Notes: a model not told the origin generated them from the sequence alone. Counted from the first letter of the stretch, positions 29,919 to 38,897 are shown. The stretch: 64,000 nucleotides of DNA from Williamsia phyllosphaerae (GCF_014635305.1 NZ_BMCS01000003.1:729000-792999), one strand, 5' to 3'. Numbers and translations: made by a program.

Positions 29919-30641
29919 TCAGTCGAGCGCGTCGCGCACCGCGGCTTTGACCAGTTGGGTGTGCAGCGTGACCGAGAGTGCCGCGACCTCGCGGATCAGC
30001 TCCTCGGCGCGATCTCGGGCGCCGGCGCCCTTGCTCTTGGCGATCGGGTTGGCGATCTGCGCGACGAGACCGGCCTCGCGGTCGGCGGAGACCTTGAACG
30101 CCCGCAGGTGCCGGGCCTCGAGACCGAAATCGGCGAGCGCCGCGGCCGCCTCGACCAGACGGACGGCGTCCTCGTCGAAGAATCCACCGGGTCCCGCCGT
30201 CAGGAGGCCGCTGCGCTGGAGCTCGGCGACAAACGCCGCGTCGGCGCCGGTGCGCTCGAGCAGGGTCTCGCGTGAGATCCGACCACCCGACCGCTCGAAG
30301 TCGATGGCGGGCGCCACCCAGGATCGAGCCGAGGACAACAGCCGCGGCGTACCGGGGTCGACGCGCTCACCGCGGTCAATGGCCTCGAGTTGTTCCTTGA
30401 TGACCTTGAGCGGCAGGTAACGATCGCGCTGGGCGGTGAGCACGAACCGCAACCGCTCACAATCGGCGTGGCTGAAACGTCGGTAGCCCGACGGTGAACG
30501 CTCCGGGGTGATCAGCCCCTCCGCCTCGAGGAAACGGATCTTCGAGATGGTGACGTCGGGGAAGTCGCCCCGCAGACGATCGAGGACCGATCCGATGGAC
30601 ATCGATCCTTCGTGTCGACCACCCGAGGACGGTGCGGTCAT
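29919..30641 (-). CDS. MerR-family transcriptional regulator (Rv1828-like)
   Basis: A 240-residue regulator whose N-terminal MerR domain reads SIGSVLDRLRGDFPDVTISKIRFLEAEGLITPERSPSGYRRFSHADCERLRFVL, followed by the linker helix DRYLPLKVIKEQLEAIDRG. The C-terminal half (about 100-240) is all-helical, ending in a Lys/Arg-rich segment. There is no cysteine cluster, so metal sensing is unlikely. It is 3 nt after garA and translationally linked to it. Published work on Rv1828 (recalled, not checked) found binding to its own upstream inverted repeat; the operator at 29206-29236 is a candidate site for it too. Confidence 0.9.
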   Translation of the reverse strand: MTAPSSGGRHEGSMSIGSVLDRLRGDFPDVTISKIRFLEAEGLITPERSPSGYRRFSHADCERLRFVLTAQRDRYLPLKVIKEQLEAIDRGERVDPGTPRLLSSARSWVAPAIDFERSGGRISRETLLERTGADAAFVAELQRSGLLTAGPGGFFDEDAVRLVEAAAALADFGLEARHLRAFKVSADREAGLVAQIANPIAKSKGAGARDRAEELIREVAALSVTLHTQLVKAAVRDALD

Positions 30642-30644
30642 CGG

Positions 30645-31100
30645 TTAACCGGCGGCCTGGGATCCGTCGTCGTGCGGTCCGCTGAGGAAGACCAGACGGA
30701 ACTTGCCGATCTGGACCTCGTCACCGTTCGCCAGCACAGCGGAATCGACCGGCTCGCGGTTGACGTAGGTGCCGTTGAGGCTGCCCACGTCGACGACCTG
30801 GAACTCGTTGTCGCCCAGACGGAACTCCGCGTGGCGACGGCTGACGGTGACGTCGTCGAGGAAGATGTCGCTGTCGGGGTGGCGACCGGCCGACGTGGTG
30901 GCCTGGTCCAGGAGAAAGCGCGAACCCGCGTTGGGGCCACGCTTTACCACGAGGAGAGCGGTTCCGGCCGAGAGGCGTTCGGCGCCGGTCTCGGAGGTCT
31001 CGGTCGAGCCTCCGTTGGCGTCGAGCTCCTTGATGAAGTCGGCGCGGAAGACCGAGGTCGTCTCCACCGGTGCCTGGAGGTCCTTGTCGTTGTCGCTCAC
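30645..31100 (-). CDS. garA: GarA, FHA-domain regulator of 2-oxoglutarate metabolism
   Basis: A 151-residue forkhead-associated protein. The N terminus has APVETTSVFRADF, the ETTSVF motif whose threonines are phosphorylated by PknB and PknG in mycobacteria and corynebacteria (OdhI). The FHA domain from about 48 to 140 has SAGRHPDSDIFLDDVTVSRRHAEFR and GSLNGTYVNREPV, the phosphothreonine-binding loops. Unphosphorylated GarA is known to inhibit 2-oxoglutarate dehydrogenase and glutamate dehydrogenase and to activate glutamate synthase. GTG at 31100 follows AAGGAG by 5 nt. The 280-nt gap to gcvH shows no other gene or structure I recognise. Confidence 0.96.
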   Translation of the reverse strand: MSDNDKDLQAPVETTSVFRADFIKELDANGGSTETSETGAERLSAGTALLVVKRGPNAGSRFLLDQATTSAGRHPDSDIFLDDVTVSRRHAEFRLGDNEFQVVDVGSLNGTYVNREPVDSAVLANGDEVQIGKFRLVFLSGPHDDGSQAAG

Positions 31101-31380
31101 CAATTCTCCTTAAGTGTTCCGTGCCCATCCGATGGTCTCGGGGTGGGACGCGATGGCCGGACTGCCGTGACGTGCCGACAGATCGTGACCATGGTGTTCG
31201 GGGTCGGTCTTGACTCTTCGATGTGGTGCTGTGGTCGCCGACGCCCAGCGGTCGTTGTCGGATCTCGCCGCGCCCCGACCGCTCGGTTCCACTGACCGTA
31301 CCCTGCCCTGCCGGGCGGAGACACCGCCGATCCTAACCGCTGACTGATGCGAAACATCGGCGGTCGCGGGACTCGGTGGA

Positions 31381-31785
31381 TCAGCCCTCGATGACCGCGC
31401 GGTACGCGTCGGCGTCGAGCATGTCCTCGAGGACGACACCGAGATCGGTGCCCTCGGGAACGGCGATCTCGACCAGCCATCCGGCGCCGTACGGGTCGGA
31501 GTTGACCAGTTCGGGCGTGGCGTCGAGGTCGTCGTTGACGGCCGCGATGGATCCGTCGATGGGACCGAAGATGTCCGAGACGCTCTTGGTCGACTCGACC
31601 TCGGCGAACGACTCACCCTTGTCCACTGCGTCGTCGACGGCGGGCAGCTGCACGAACACCACGTCGCCGAGCTGATCCTGCGCGTAGGCGGTGATGCCGA
31701 TCCGGACCACGCCCGGCGCGGTCTGCTCGATCCACTCGTGTTCGACGGTGTAGCGCAGGTTTTCGGGCACCTCGATCTCAGTCAC
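31381..31785 (-). CDS. gcvH: Glycine cleavage system H protein
   Basis: A 134-residue lipoyl carrier protein that shuttles the aminomethyl group between GcvP, GcvT and the lipoamide dehydrogenase. It has RYTVEHEWIEQTAPGVVRIGITAYAQDQLGDVVFVQLP at the N terminus and the lipoylation site ESFAEVESTKSVSDIFGP, with lysine in ESTKS. GTG at 31785 gives the same length I recall for M. tuberculosis GcvH; the longer frame overlaps pgsA2 upstream sequence. It is separated from gcvP by four regulatory genes and has no riboswitch of its own that I can see. Confidence 0.96.
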   Translation of the reverse strand: MTEIEVPENLRYTVEHEWIEQTAPGVVRIGITAYAQDQLGDVVFVQLPAVDDAVDKGESFAEVESTKSVSDIFGPIDGSIAAVNDDLDATPELVNSDPYGAGWLVEIAVPEGTDLGVVLEDMLDADAYRAVIEG

Positions 31786-31795
31786 GCGGAGAACC

Positions 31796-32410
31796 TTAGC
31801 GCGAATCGACCGTCGACATCCCACCGCCCGGTGGCATCTTCTGCATCACCAGGACGGTCTGTACCCAGTACTGCAGGAACGACCAGACGTACATGCCGGT
31901 ACCCCAGATCAGGAACGCCCAACCGATGGGTCGGAAGATGTCGCCGAGCACGCCGTCGAGCTGTCCACCGAGTATCAACGGGAATCCGTACATGAGGGCG
32001 AAGGTCGCGGCCTTGCCCACGTATGTCGACGGCAACGCGGTCAGTCCCCTGGTCCGCAGCAGCGGGACGCTAAGCAGTAGCAGGAGATCTCGGCCGATGA
32101 GGATCCCGATCAACCACCACGGGATGATCTCGCGCACTCCGAGCCCGATCGGGACGATGATCATGTAGATCCGGTCGGCCGCGGGGTCGAGGAGGGCACC
32201 GAGTTTCGACGACTGGTTCAGGAGTCTGGCCAGTTTCCCGTCGGCGTAGTCGGAGAACCCGGACACGAGCAGGACCACGAAGGCCCACCCGTCGGCCTTC
32301 TCCACCAGCAGGAGCCAGAGGAAGACCGGCACCAGCACCAGACGCAGGAAACTGAGTGCGTTGGGGATCGTCAGGACCCGGTCGGCGGACTGTTGCGCCT
32401 CTGCACTCAT
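31796..32410 (-). CDS. pgsA2: CDP-alcohol phosphatidyltransferase (PgsA2-like)
   Basis: A 204-residue membrane enzyme that moves a phosphatidyl group from CDP-diacylglycerol to an alcohol. The family motif D-x2-DG-x2-AR-x8-G-x3-D-x3-D is complete in SDYADGKLARLLNQSSKLGA and the following LLDPAADR. Several hydrophobic helices follow. It is the Rv1822 (pgsA2) counterpart; the alcohol acceptor (glycerol 3-phosphate or other) has not been settled to my knowledge. It lies 10 nt from gcvH and 28 nt from secA2. The DUF881/Sbp genes found between these in M. tuberculosis (Rv1823-Rv1825) are absent. Confidence 0.9.
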   Translation of the reverse strand: MSAEAQQSADRVLTIPNALSFLRLVLVPVFLWLLLVEKADGWAFVVLLVSGFSDYADGKLARLLNQSSKLGALLDPAADRIYMIIVPIGLGVREIIPWWLIGILIGRDLLLLLSVPLLRTRGLTALPSTYVGKAATFALMYGFPLILGGQLDGVLGDIFRPIGWAFLIWGTGMYVWSFLQYWVQTVLVMQKMPPGGGMSTVDSR

Positions 32411-32438
32411 GCGCTCAGCCTGTCACAAGGGTCCGGTG

Positions 32439-34898
32439 TCAGCGGAAGATGCCGATGATGCCCTGCAGCGTCTTGGCGCCACCGCCCGCGAACGGGTTGT
32501 CGTGGACCATGTAGGTCCACGTGGTGGTGGTGCGACGCAGGTCGGCGCCCTCGAGGTCGACACCGTCGGCGGTGATCGTCGCCTCGCGGAACGTGGTGCG
32601 CGCGTTGTCCACCGCCTCCCCGGGCAGACGACCGAACTCGTCGAGGATCAGCTTGTGGAATTCGTCGAGCGGGCTCTGCCTGCCGATGGACCGCAGGTGG
32701 ATGCTGGCGCGGACGTCGGCGACGAAGGCCAGGTGGTCGGCCCACGCACGGTCGAGGTGGTAGAGCACGATCTCGCGCGCCGCCTGGACCAGGACATCGT
32801 GCGGCACCGGCCCGGCCGGGGCCTTGTCCTCGGTGGCCACCGCGGACTTGGTGATGGTCATCTCGGCGGCGTCGCCCGAGTCGGGGTCGGTCGCCGACGT
32901 CGCGTCGTCCGGCGCATCGGTGTCGGCGGCGCCCGCCGCCTTCTCGACGGAGGTGCCGGTCAGCTCCGCGTACCGCTCCGACTCGCTCGCCTTCAGTTCG
33001 TCGAGCGCGATCTCCGTGGTCAGTACCTCCATCCGGCGCTTGACCACGATGTCGCGCTGCTGGTTGACCAGCTTGTTGTAGCGCCAGGTGTTCGCGTGCA
33101 GTTCGAGCATGATGCCCTCGGCGACGCGCTGGGCCTGCTCAATCAGCTCGATCCCCTTCGCGCCCATCGAACCGTCCTCGGACTCGGACTCCGGGTCGCG
33201 CTTGAACGACAGGTTCCGGGTGACCACCGGGTCCTCGAGGCTGGAGAAGAACACCGAGCGGCCGGGGTCGCCCTGACGGCCCGCGCGGCCGCGCAGCTGG
33301 TTGTCGAGGCGTTCGGTGTCGTGACGTCCGGTGCCGACGACGCACAGTCCGCCGAGCTCGACGATCTGGTCACGGGCGCCGGTGGACTTGCCGTCCTTCT
33401 CGCCGCGCGAACCGCCGAGCTTGATGTCGGTGCCGCGACCGGCCATCTGTGTCGACACGGTGACGGCGTCGAGCGCACCGGCCTCGGCGATGATGGACGC
33501 CTCCTCGGCGTCGTTCTTCGCGTTCAGCACAACCGCTTTCACGCCGGCGCGGTCGAGCAGATACTCGAGCTCCTCGGATTCGGCGACGTCGTGGGTACCG
33601 ATGAGCACGGGCTGACCGGTCTCGTGGATCTCCTTGACGAACGCCACGACGGCCTCGGCCTTGTTGGCCTTGGTGTCGTAGACCCGGTCGGCCTCGTCGA
33701 TGCGGATGTTGTCGGTGTTCTGCGGGATCTGCGAGACCGCGAGTTCGTAGAACTGGCGGAACTGTTCGCCGGCCGCGAGCGCGGTGCCGGTCATGCCGCA
33801 CACCGTCGGGTAGCGGCCGATCAGCGCCTGGACGGTCATCGTATCGATGACCTCGCCGGAATCGGTCTGCGCCAGACCTTCTTTGAGCTCGACCGCGGCC
33901 TGCAGACCGTCGGGCCAGCGCTGCAGCTGGGCGACGCGGCCCCGTGAGGCGTTGATCAGGTGCACGCCGCCGTCACGGACGATGTAGTGCACGTCGCGCT
34001 CGGTGAGGATGTGCGCGTGCATCGCGATGTTGACGTGCACGAGGGTGGTGCCGACGTGCTCCTCGTCGTAGAGGTTGATGCCGCCGAGCTCGGCCTCGAT
34101 GAACTCCGCACCCTCGTCGGTGAGGAAGACGTTGCGGCCGTCGGTGTCGATCTCGTAGTGGTTGCGCTTGAGTTTGCCGACGGCGTCGTGGATCGGCTTG
34201 TCGGGCACCTCACCGGTGGTGGCGCCGGCCAGGATCAGCGGGACCAACGCCTCGTCGACGAGCACGGAATCCGCCTCGTCGATGATCGCGACATCGGGTC
34301 GGGGCGAGACGAGCTCGTCGGAGTGGGTGACGAGTTGGTCGCGCAGGACGTCGAAGCCGACCTCGTTGACCGAGCCGTAGGTGATGTCGGCGTCGTAGGC
34401 GGCCTTGCGTTCGGCGCGGGTCGACGCCTCGGAGACGAATCCGGTGGTGATGTCGAACAGCGTGAACAACGGCTTCATCTGGTTGGCGTCGCGGGTCGCG
34501 AGATAGTCGTTGACCGAGATGACGTGCACGCGGTGGCCCTGCAGCACGTAGCCGATCGCGGCGATCGCCCCGGCGAGCGTCTTGCCCTCACCGGTGGCCA
34601 TCTCCACGACGTCGGCCTCGAGCAGGCGGAGGGCTCCCTGCAGCTGCACGTCGAACGGGCGCATGTCGAGGGTGCGTTCGCCTGCCTCGCGGGCGAGCGC
34701 CAGGAACTTCGCGCGGTCGGTGCCCGCAGGATCGGTGATGTCGAGCTTCTCGGCGGCGGCCGCGAACTCGGAGTCGGCCAGACCGGCGGCCCACGTGTCG
34801 TGCTCGGTCGATTCCTTGATCAAGGTGATCGATTTCGACTGATTCCGCGACGATTGCGCTCCCAGAGCGCGCCACATCCTGTTCGAGAGCTTTCCCAC
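32439..34898 (-). CDS. secA2: Accessory Sec translocase ATPase SecA2
   Basis: An 819-residue SecA paralogue that drives export of a subset of proteins. It has Walker A MATGEGKT, the DEAD-like IDEADSVLVDEA, IGTHDVAESEELEYLL, GRGTDIKLGG and GRAGRQGDPGRSVFFSS. The C-terminal zinc-binding tail of SecA1 is missing, as in mycobacterial SecA2; the protein ends GIIGIFR. Unusual is an acidic Ala/Asp/Thr-rich insertion at about residues 646-695. GTG at 34898 is preceded by GAGGAG at 9 nt; the frame is open further but overlaps the divergent gene. Confidence 0.95.
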   Translation of the reverse strand: MGKLSNRMWRALGAQSSRNQSKSITLIKESTEHDTWAAGLADSEFAAAAEKLDITDPAGTDRAKFLALAREAGERTLDMRPFDVQLQGALRLLEADVVEMATGEGKTLAGAIAAIGYVLQGHRVHVISVNDYLATRDANQMKPLFTLFDITTGFVSEASTRAERKAAYDADITYGSVNEVGFDVLRDQLVTHSDELVSPRPDVAIIDEADSVLVDEALVPLILAGATTGEVPDKPIHDAVGKLKRNHYEIDTDGRNVFLTDEGAEFIEAELGGINLYDEEHVGTTLVHVNIAMHAHILTERDVHYIVRDGGVHLINASRGRVAQLQRWPDGLQAAVELKEGLAQTDSGEVIDTMTVQALIGRYPTVCGMTGTALAAGEQFRQFYELAVSQIPQNTDNIRIDEADRVYDTKANKAEAVVAFVKEIHETGQPVLIGTHDVAESEELEYLLDRAGVKAVVLNAKNDAEEASIIAEAGALDAVTVSTQMAGRGTDIKLGGSRGEKDGKSTGARDQIVELGGLCVVGTGRHDTERLDNQLRGRAGRQGDPGRSVFFSSLEDPVVTRNLSFKRDPESESEDGSMGAKGIELIEQAQRVAEGIMLELHANTWRYNKLVNQQRDIVVKRRMEVLTTEIALDELKASESERYAELTGTSVEKAAGAADTDAPDDATSATDPDSGDAAEMTITKSAVATEDKAPAGPVPHDVLVQAAREIVLYHLDRAWADHLAFVADVRASIHLRSIGRQSPLDEFHKLILDEFGRLPGEAVDNARTTFREATITADGVDLEGADLRRTTTTWTYMVHDNPFAGGGAKTLQGIIGIFR

Positions 34899-34952
34899 CG
34901 CGCCGAACTCCTCACTGTCGTCGAACCGGCGTGTCCGCCGGTCAGCGTGATC

Positions 34953-34958
34953 TACCGT
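34953..34958 (+). promoter_or_regulatory. Putative -10 element of the 497-residue membrane protein gene
   Basis: TACCGT ends 6 nt before the ATG at 34965, in the 66-nt divergent gap next to secA2. The geometry predicts a leaderless mRNA. Confidence 0.45.
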
Positions 34959-34964
34959 ACGCGG

Positions 34965-36458
34965 ATGAGTCGGCGGACAATCTTCGTCCTCCGCGCTGTT
35001 GGCGCGGGCGCCCTCGTGGCGTGCGGGATCGGACTCGGTGCGAACAACGGCTGGCTGATGGCGCTGATCGTCGGGGTGCCCCTGATCGTCAGCGGGTTCG
35101 TCGTCGCGCCCCGTCCGAGTCGGGTCAGCGAACTGCCGGTGTGGTCGCAGGCCAGACCAGGGGTCGAGGCGCAGGTGGGAGCGCTCACACGAAGCACGCT
35201 CGGCGATGTCGACCGCCAGCCCTGCCTGATCACCGCGACGGTGTCGCCCGCCGACGACATCCCGTACGAGGCTCGCTGGCTCGCCTCCATGACGCGGTCG
35301 GACGTGACCGCTCTGCTCGACGCACCGCACGTCGAGCTCCCCGACTCCGTGGTCCCGCCCCGCGAACCGACCACCCCCGAGTTCGACGACGTGCCCGGCC
35401 GACGTGCGCTGATGTACCCGGCGGCCACGGTCGCGGTACTGATCGCGCTTCTCGTCCTCGTGCCCGCGTCGATGTGGCGCGTCGACGTCTCGGCGGACTC
35501 CAGCTCGAGATCGGGCGGCGGTTCGACCGGGAGGGTGTCCACCGGACAACTGGCGTCGGCGATGGAGCACGCAAGGACCCTGTCCCCGACCGCGGCCGGG
35601 AACATCCTGCAGATCAGTCTCGCCGCGGGGGGTAGCGACCGGATCAACGTGTTCCTACCGGACACGGGCCAGATCGTGTCGGCCTACCGGAGCTCCGGCT
35701 CGTGGCGCGATCAACCGCCCGCCGAGACTCGATTGCGTGGCGCGGACGCGTTCCCGCTCACTGATCTGGATCCGTTCGACCTGGACGCGGTGTCCGCGGC
35801 GATGACCGGTGACGGGGAGCGTCTCCTGAACCTGGAGATCAAGCGCACGGCTCCCGAGGAGATCCCGCTGGCAACCGCGAAGGTCGGTCCTGACGTGTTC
35901 GATCAGCGGACCGTGCAGGCACGCCTGACCGGCGAGGTGGCCGAGTCGTTCGATCCCGGTGATCTCGCGGTATCGATGCGGATCGCCGCCGACGCGATCC
36001 GCGCGGCGAAGCTCCCGACCAGCGCACCGGTCCTCACCCGCTTCGAGATCCGCGGCACCCGAGAGGGGACGCCGATCATGCGCGCCGGATCCATCCAGAA
36101 CTCCGGTGGAGTGCTGATCGAGTACTCGACCGAGACGACCACCGGTTCGGTCGTCGTCCGGCCCGGCGAGTTCCCCTCGATGCCCAGCCCGCCGTACGAG
36201 AACAAGGCGGGCCGGCTGCCCCGGGGCGCCGCGGCGTTCGACCAACTCTCCGCGGCGACCTTCGCCCGCATCCGCGACGACGCGATGCGTCGGGGCGGTG
36301 TCGCGGCGTTCGACCGGACCGCCGTCGACCTCCAGGTCACCCAGGGCCGGTCGGATGACGACTACGGCCCCGTCGTCTACGCGGCGGTCGGCCCGTCCCC
36401 GGGATCCGAGGGCACCTACGGCCTCGACGGCGCCTTCCTGCGCGCTCAGCTGTACTGA
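34965..36458 (+). CDS. Hypothetical membrane protein with extracytoplasmic domain
   Basis: A 497-residue protein of unknown function, divergent from secA2. Two hydrophobic helices are at about 5-45 (FVLRAVGAGALVACGIGLGA, LMALIVGVPLIVSGFVV) and a third at about 147-170 (YPAATVAVLIALLVLVPASM). Between helix 2 and helix 3 is a soluble part of about 100 residues. The remaining 320 residues after helix 3 are probably outside the cell, with no cysteine pair or known domain I can name. The next gene, convergent and 3 nt away, also encodes an unknown membrane protein. No homologue comes to mind. Confidence 0.75.
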   Translation: MSRRTIFVLRAVGAGALVACGIGLGANNGWLMALIVGVPLIVSGFVVAPRPSRVSELPVWSQARPGVEAQVGALTRSTLGDVDRQPCLITATVSPADDIPYEARWLASMTRSDVTALLDAPHVELPDSVVPPREPTTPEFDDVPGRRALMYPAATVAVLIALLVLVPASMWRVDVSADSSSRSGGGSTGRVSTGQLASAMEHARTLSPTAAGNILQISLAAGGSDRINVFLPDTGQIVSAYRSSGSWRDQPPAETRLRGADAFPLTDLDPFDLDAVSAAMTGDGERLLNLEIKRTAPEEIPLATAKVGPDVFDQRTVQARLTGEVAESFDPGDLAVSMRIAADAIRAAKLPTSAPVLTRFEIRGTREGTPIMRAGSIQNSGGVLIEYSTETTTGSVVVRPGEFPSMPSPPYENKAGRLPRGAAAFDQLSAATFARIRDDAMRRGGVAAFDRTAVDLQVTQGRSDDDYGPVVYAAVGPSPGSEGTYGLDGAFLRAQLY

Positions 36459-36460
36459 GA

Positions 36461-37348
36461 TCAGTCGGCGGTGTCGGTGAGGCACCGCTGCCACGCCTCG
36501 CGGAGCGCGAAGACCGATCGTTGGTATCGGTCCGCGTAGTCGCGGTCGTCGGGAAACCTGTCGGTGCGCAATGCCTCGGCGGCGTCCATGGCCTCCTGGA
36601 ACCGCGCGACGGCGGGACGGGTCACGTCGGTGACGGTCGGTGACCGCAGCGCGAGGTCGGTGTCGAGTTCGTACGGCGCGTACTCCGACATCACCGCGTC
36701 GTGCATGCGGGTCGCGGCCTCCCAGAGGCGTTCCGCGGCGTCGTCGGTACCCGCGTCCGCGACACGGGCGATCCGCGGACCCGACGCCGCGGTGGGCGTG
36801 TCGACGACGATGTGCCGACGCGGCACGAGCGCGACGAGTCGGGCGGCGACCTCCTGCGCGGCGGGATCGGATCCCATGACCGCCACCTGCCACCGATCCA
36901 CCACCTCGTCCGCGTCGGGCGCGGTGTCGAGACGGGCGACCTCGAGCTGGAGATAGCCACAGCCCTTCACCGTCAGCCGCCGGGCCGATGAGCCGCGCAT
37001 CGATGAGGTCGACGTGGCGACCGCGCCGCCCGGGGCGACCGATCGCAGGCGAGCGACCGCGATCTCCTCGATGGTGACGTCCTCGTTGCCGAGGTAGATC
37101 CACTCGTCATCGACGGTGAGGATCACTGCACCGCGGCTCAGTTGCCGTCCGACCGCCGCGACCGCGATGCTGCCCACGACCGCACCCGCCACGACGCCGA
37201 CCACCAGTGACGAGTCGACACGCAGGGCCCGCAGGATCACCAGTGCGCCCAGGCCGACGGCGAGCAACGCCACCGCGACCGCCGCGGCGACCCGATGTCC
37301 CACACCCAGATACTCGGTGCGTGCGGTGACCGGGATCGACGCGGACAC
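36461..37348 (-). CDS. Hypothetical protein with two transmembrane helices
   Basis: A 295-residue protein of unknown function. Two adjacent hydrophobic helices lie at about 18-70 (VAAAVAVALLAVGLGALVIL and LVVGVVAGAVVGSIAVAAVG). They are followed by a beta-rich section (ILTVDDEWIYLGNEDVTIEEIAVARLRSV) that recalls bacterial PH-like domains. The C-terminal third is helical and rich in Asp, Arg and Tyr. The layout resembles other small actinobacterial PH-domain membrane proteins, but I cannot place it. It starts 7 nt before the end of the hydrolase gene on the same strand. Confidence 0.72.
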   Translation of the reverse strand: MSASIPVTARTEYLGVGHRVAAAVAVALLAVGLGALVILRALRVDSSLVVGVVAGAVVGSIAVAAVGRQLSRGAVILTVDDEWIYLGNEDVTIEEIAVARLRSVAPGGAVATSTSSMRGSSARRLTVKGCGYLQLEVARLDTAPDADEVVDRWQVAVMGSDPAAQEVAARLVALVPRRHIVVDTPTAASGPRIARVADAGTDDAAERLWEAATRMHDAVMSEYAPYELDTDLALRSPTVTDVTRPAVARFQEAMDAAEALRTDRFPDDRDYADRYQRSVFALREAWQRCLTDTAD

Positions 37349-37354
37349 GGCGAG

Positions 37355-38263
37355 TCAGACCGCGAGTTGCTCGTCGAGGAAGTCGACGTAGTCGGCGATG
37401 GCCTGCTCGAACGGCTCGCCGACGTAGATGTCGAAATGCCCGACCGGGTAACGCTTCACGGTCCCGCGGCGGGCCTGCGCGGCGTACTTCAGTGTCGGTC
37501 CGGCCGGCGCGACGGTGTCGTTGTCACACACCCCGAACAGCACGGGGGCGGTGATGTCGCGCACGCGACGTCCGGGACGTTCGAGCGGGACCGAGAGGCC
37601 GAAGCTCGCCGTCACCGCGTTGGAGAACTCCATGCCGTCGGGGACGATGCCCAGGTAACCGTCCATCACGTCCGGCGCGTTCATCAGGGCGGTCTCGCCG
37701 GGATGGCCCGCGAGCGGGACCAGCACGCGCGACCGATGGGTGACCGCCGCGACCAGATCGCGGACCGCCAACACGCTCAGCCGCATCGACGCCCCAAGCC
37801 CCTGGATCTTCGACGACGCGATGCCGTCGGTGAACGGGCACTGGGAGATCACCGCGGCGATGCGATGGTCCTCCGCGGCGACGGCTAGCACGTGCCCCCC
37901 ACCGAAAGACGACCCGAAGATCGCGACCCGGTCGGGGTCGATGCCGGGCAGCGACCGCGCGTGGTCGATCGCTGCGTGCCAGTCGGCGCGTTGCTTCTTG
38001 ATGTCGAGGAGTTGCCGCGGCGACCCCTCGCTGGCCCCGAAATGCCGGTAGTCGAAGACCAGGGCCGCATACCCGGCGTCCACGAATCGCTCGGCGAACG
38101 CATCGAGCCGCATCTCCTTCACGGCTCCGAGGCCATGGCCGAGCACCACGATGGGCCGGTCGGAAGCAGTGTCGGTGGTCTCGTCGGCGTCGGGGCGATA
38201 CAGCCACGCCGCGCAGCGATCCGTCCCCGAAGTGAATCCGACATCCTCACGCGTATGTGTCAT
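37355..38263 (-). CDS. Alpha/beta hydrolase
   Basis: A 302-residue alpha/beta hydrolase of the dienelactone-hydrolase or BAAT-like type. It has HGLGAVKEMRLDAFAERFVDAGYAALVFDYR, with the oxyanion-side HG and the strand and helix before the nucleophile. The nucleophile elbow is VAIFGSSFGGGHVLAVA with serine in GSSFGG. The later acid residue is in GVCDND, and the likely catalytic histidine is in YPVGHFDIYVG near the C terminus. No signal peptide is visible. Substrate unknown. A CATAAT hexamer 7 nt before the ATG suggests a leaderless mRNA. Confidence 0.9.
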   Translation of the reverse strand: MTHTREDVGFTSGTDRCAAWLYRPDADETTDTASDRPIVVLGHGLGAVKEMRLDAFAERFVDAGYAALVFDYRHFGASEGSPRQLLDIKKQRADWHAAIDHARSLPGIDPDRVAIFGSSFGGGHVLAVAAEDHRIAAVISQCPFTDGIASSKIQGLGASMRLSVLAVRDLVAAVTHRSRVLVPLAGHPGETALMNAPDVMDGYLGIVPDGMEFSNAVTASFGLSVPLERPGRRVRDITAPVLFGVCDNDTVAPAGPTLKYAAQARRGTVKRYPVGHFDIYVGEPFEQAIADYVDFLDEQLAV

Positions 38264-38270
38264 GCGGGCA

Positions 38271-38276
38271 ATTATG
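38271..38276 (-). promoter_or_regulatory. Putative -10 element of the alpha/beta hydrolase gene
   Basis: On the minus strand CATAAT ends 7 nt before the ATG at 38263. It differs from the consensus TATAAT at one position. Confidence 0.5.
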
Positions 38277-38332
38277 CGGGTCGACCCGTCACCCAGTGAC
38301 GGTTCCCACGGCAGAGGGCCACCGCCATCGGC

Positions 38333-38890
38333 TCACGGCTGCGGCAGCGAGGCCATCCCGCGCAGGTAGCGCCCGGCGACGAACTTCTGCGCCAGTGGTC
38401 CGAGTGGGCCGGCCACAGTGGTCAACCGACTGCCCGACCGGGAGAACGCCGCGACGCCGAACACGACTGTGTCGTCGTCTCGGTGCTCGACGGCGAACAA
38501 TTCCTCGCCCAGCTCCGGATGGCCCGGCAGGGTCCCGTAGGCGAACCCGGCATGGCGCGGCTCGTCGACCACGTAGACCACCCGGGCCGGGGCGTGGATG
38601 CGGACGGGCCCGACGCCGATGGCCAGTCGCGCGACAGTGCCCTCGACCACCGTTGCGTCCGTGGTCGCGACGGCGATGCCTGCGCGCAGTTGCACCTGCC
38701 AGGTCATGATGGCGCGGGCGCACTGGACGAACCGGTCGTGGCCGGTACCGATCGCGGTCTCGCGTCGCTGGTGGTGGTAGCCCGACGGCATCTCGCCGCG
38801 GGTCGCACCGACCTCGAAATAGGTGTAGCCGCTCGCGCGCAGCTGCGACGCCGTGGTCGGATCGAGCGGGGTGACGGCATCGGTGCGCAT
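38333..38890 (-). CDS. DUF1990 family protein
   Basis: A 185-residue protein of DUF1990. It shows the family's N-terminal TYFEVGATRGEMPSGYHHQRRETAIG, the middle PARVVYVVDEPRHAGFAYGTLPGHPELGEELFAVEH and the C-terminal LAQKFVAGRYLRGM. The fold is thought to be START-like, but no activity is known. The ATG at 38890 lies 7 nt behind TACCGT; the longer frame overlaps the DNA glycosylase gene out of frame. Confidence 0.87.
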   Translation of the reverse strand: MRTDAVTPLDPTTASQLRASGYTYFEVGATRGEMPSGYHHQRRETAIGTGHDRFVQCARAIMTWQVQLRAGIAVATTDATVVEGTVARLAIGVGPVRIHAPARVVYVVDEPRHAGFAYGTLPGHPELGEELFAVEHRDDDTVVFGVAAFSRSGSRLTTVAGPLGPLAQKFVAGRYLRGMASLPQP

Positions 38891-38897
38891 ACCCCCG

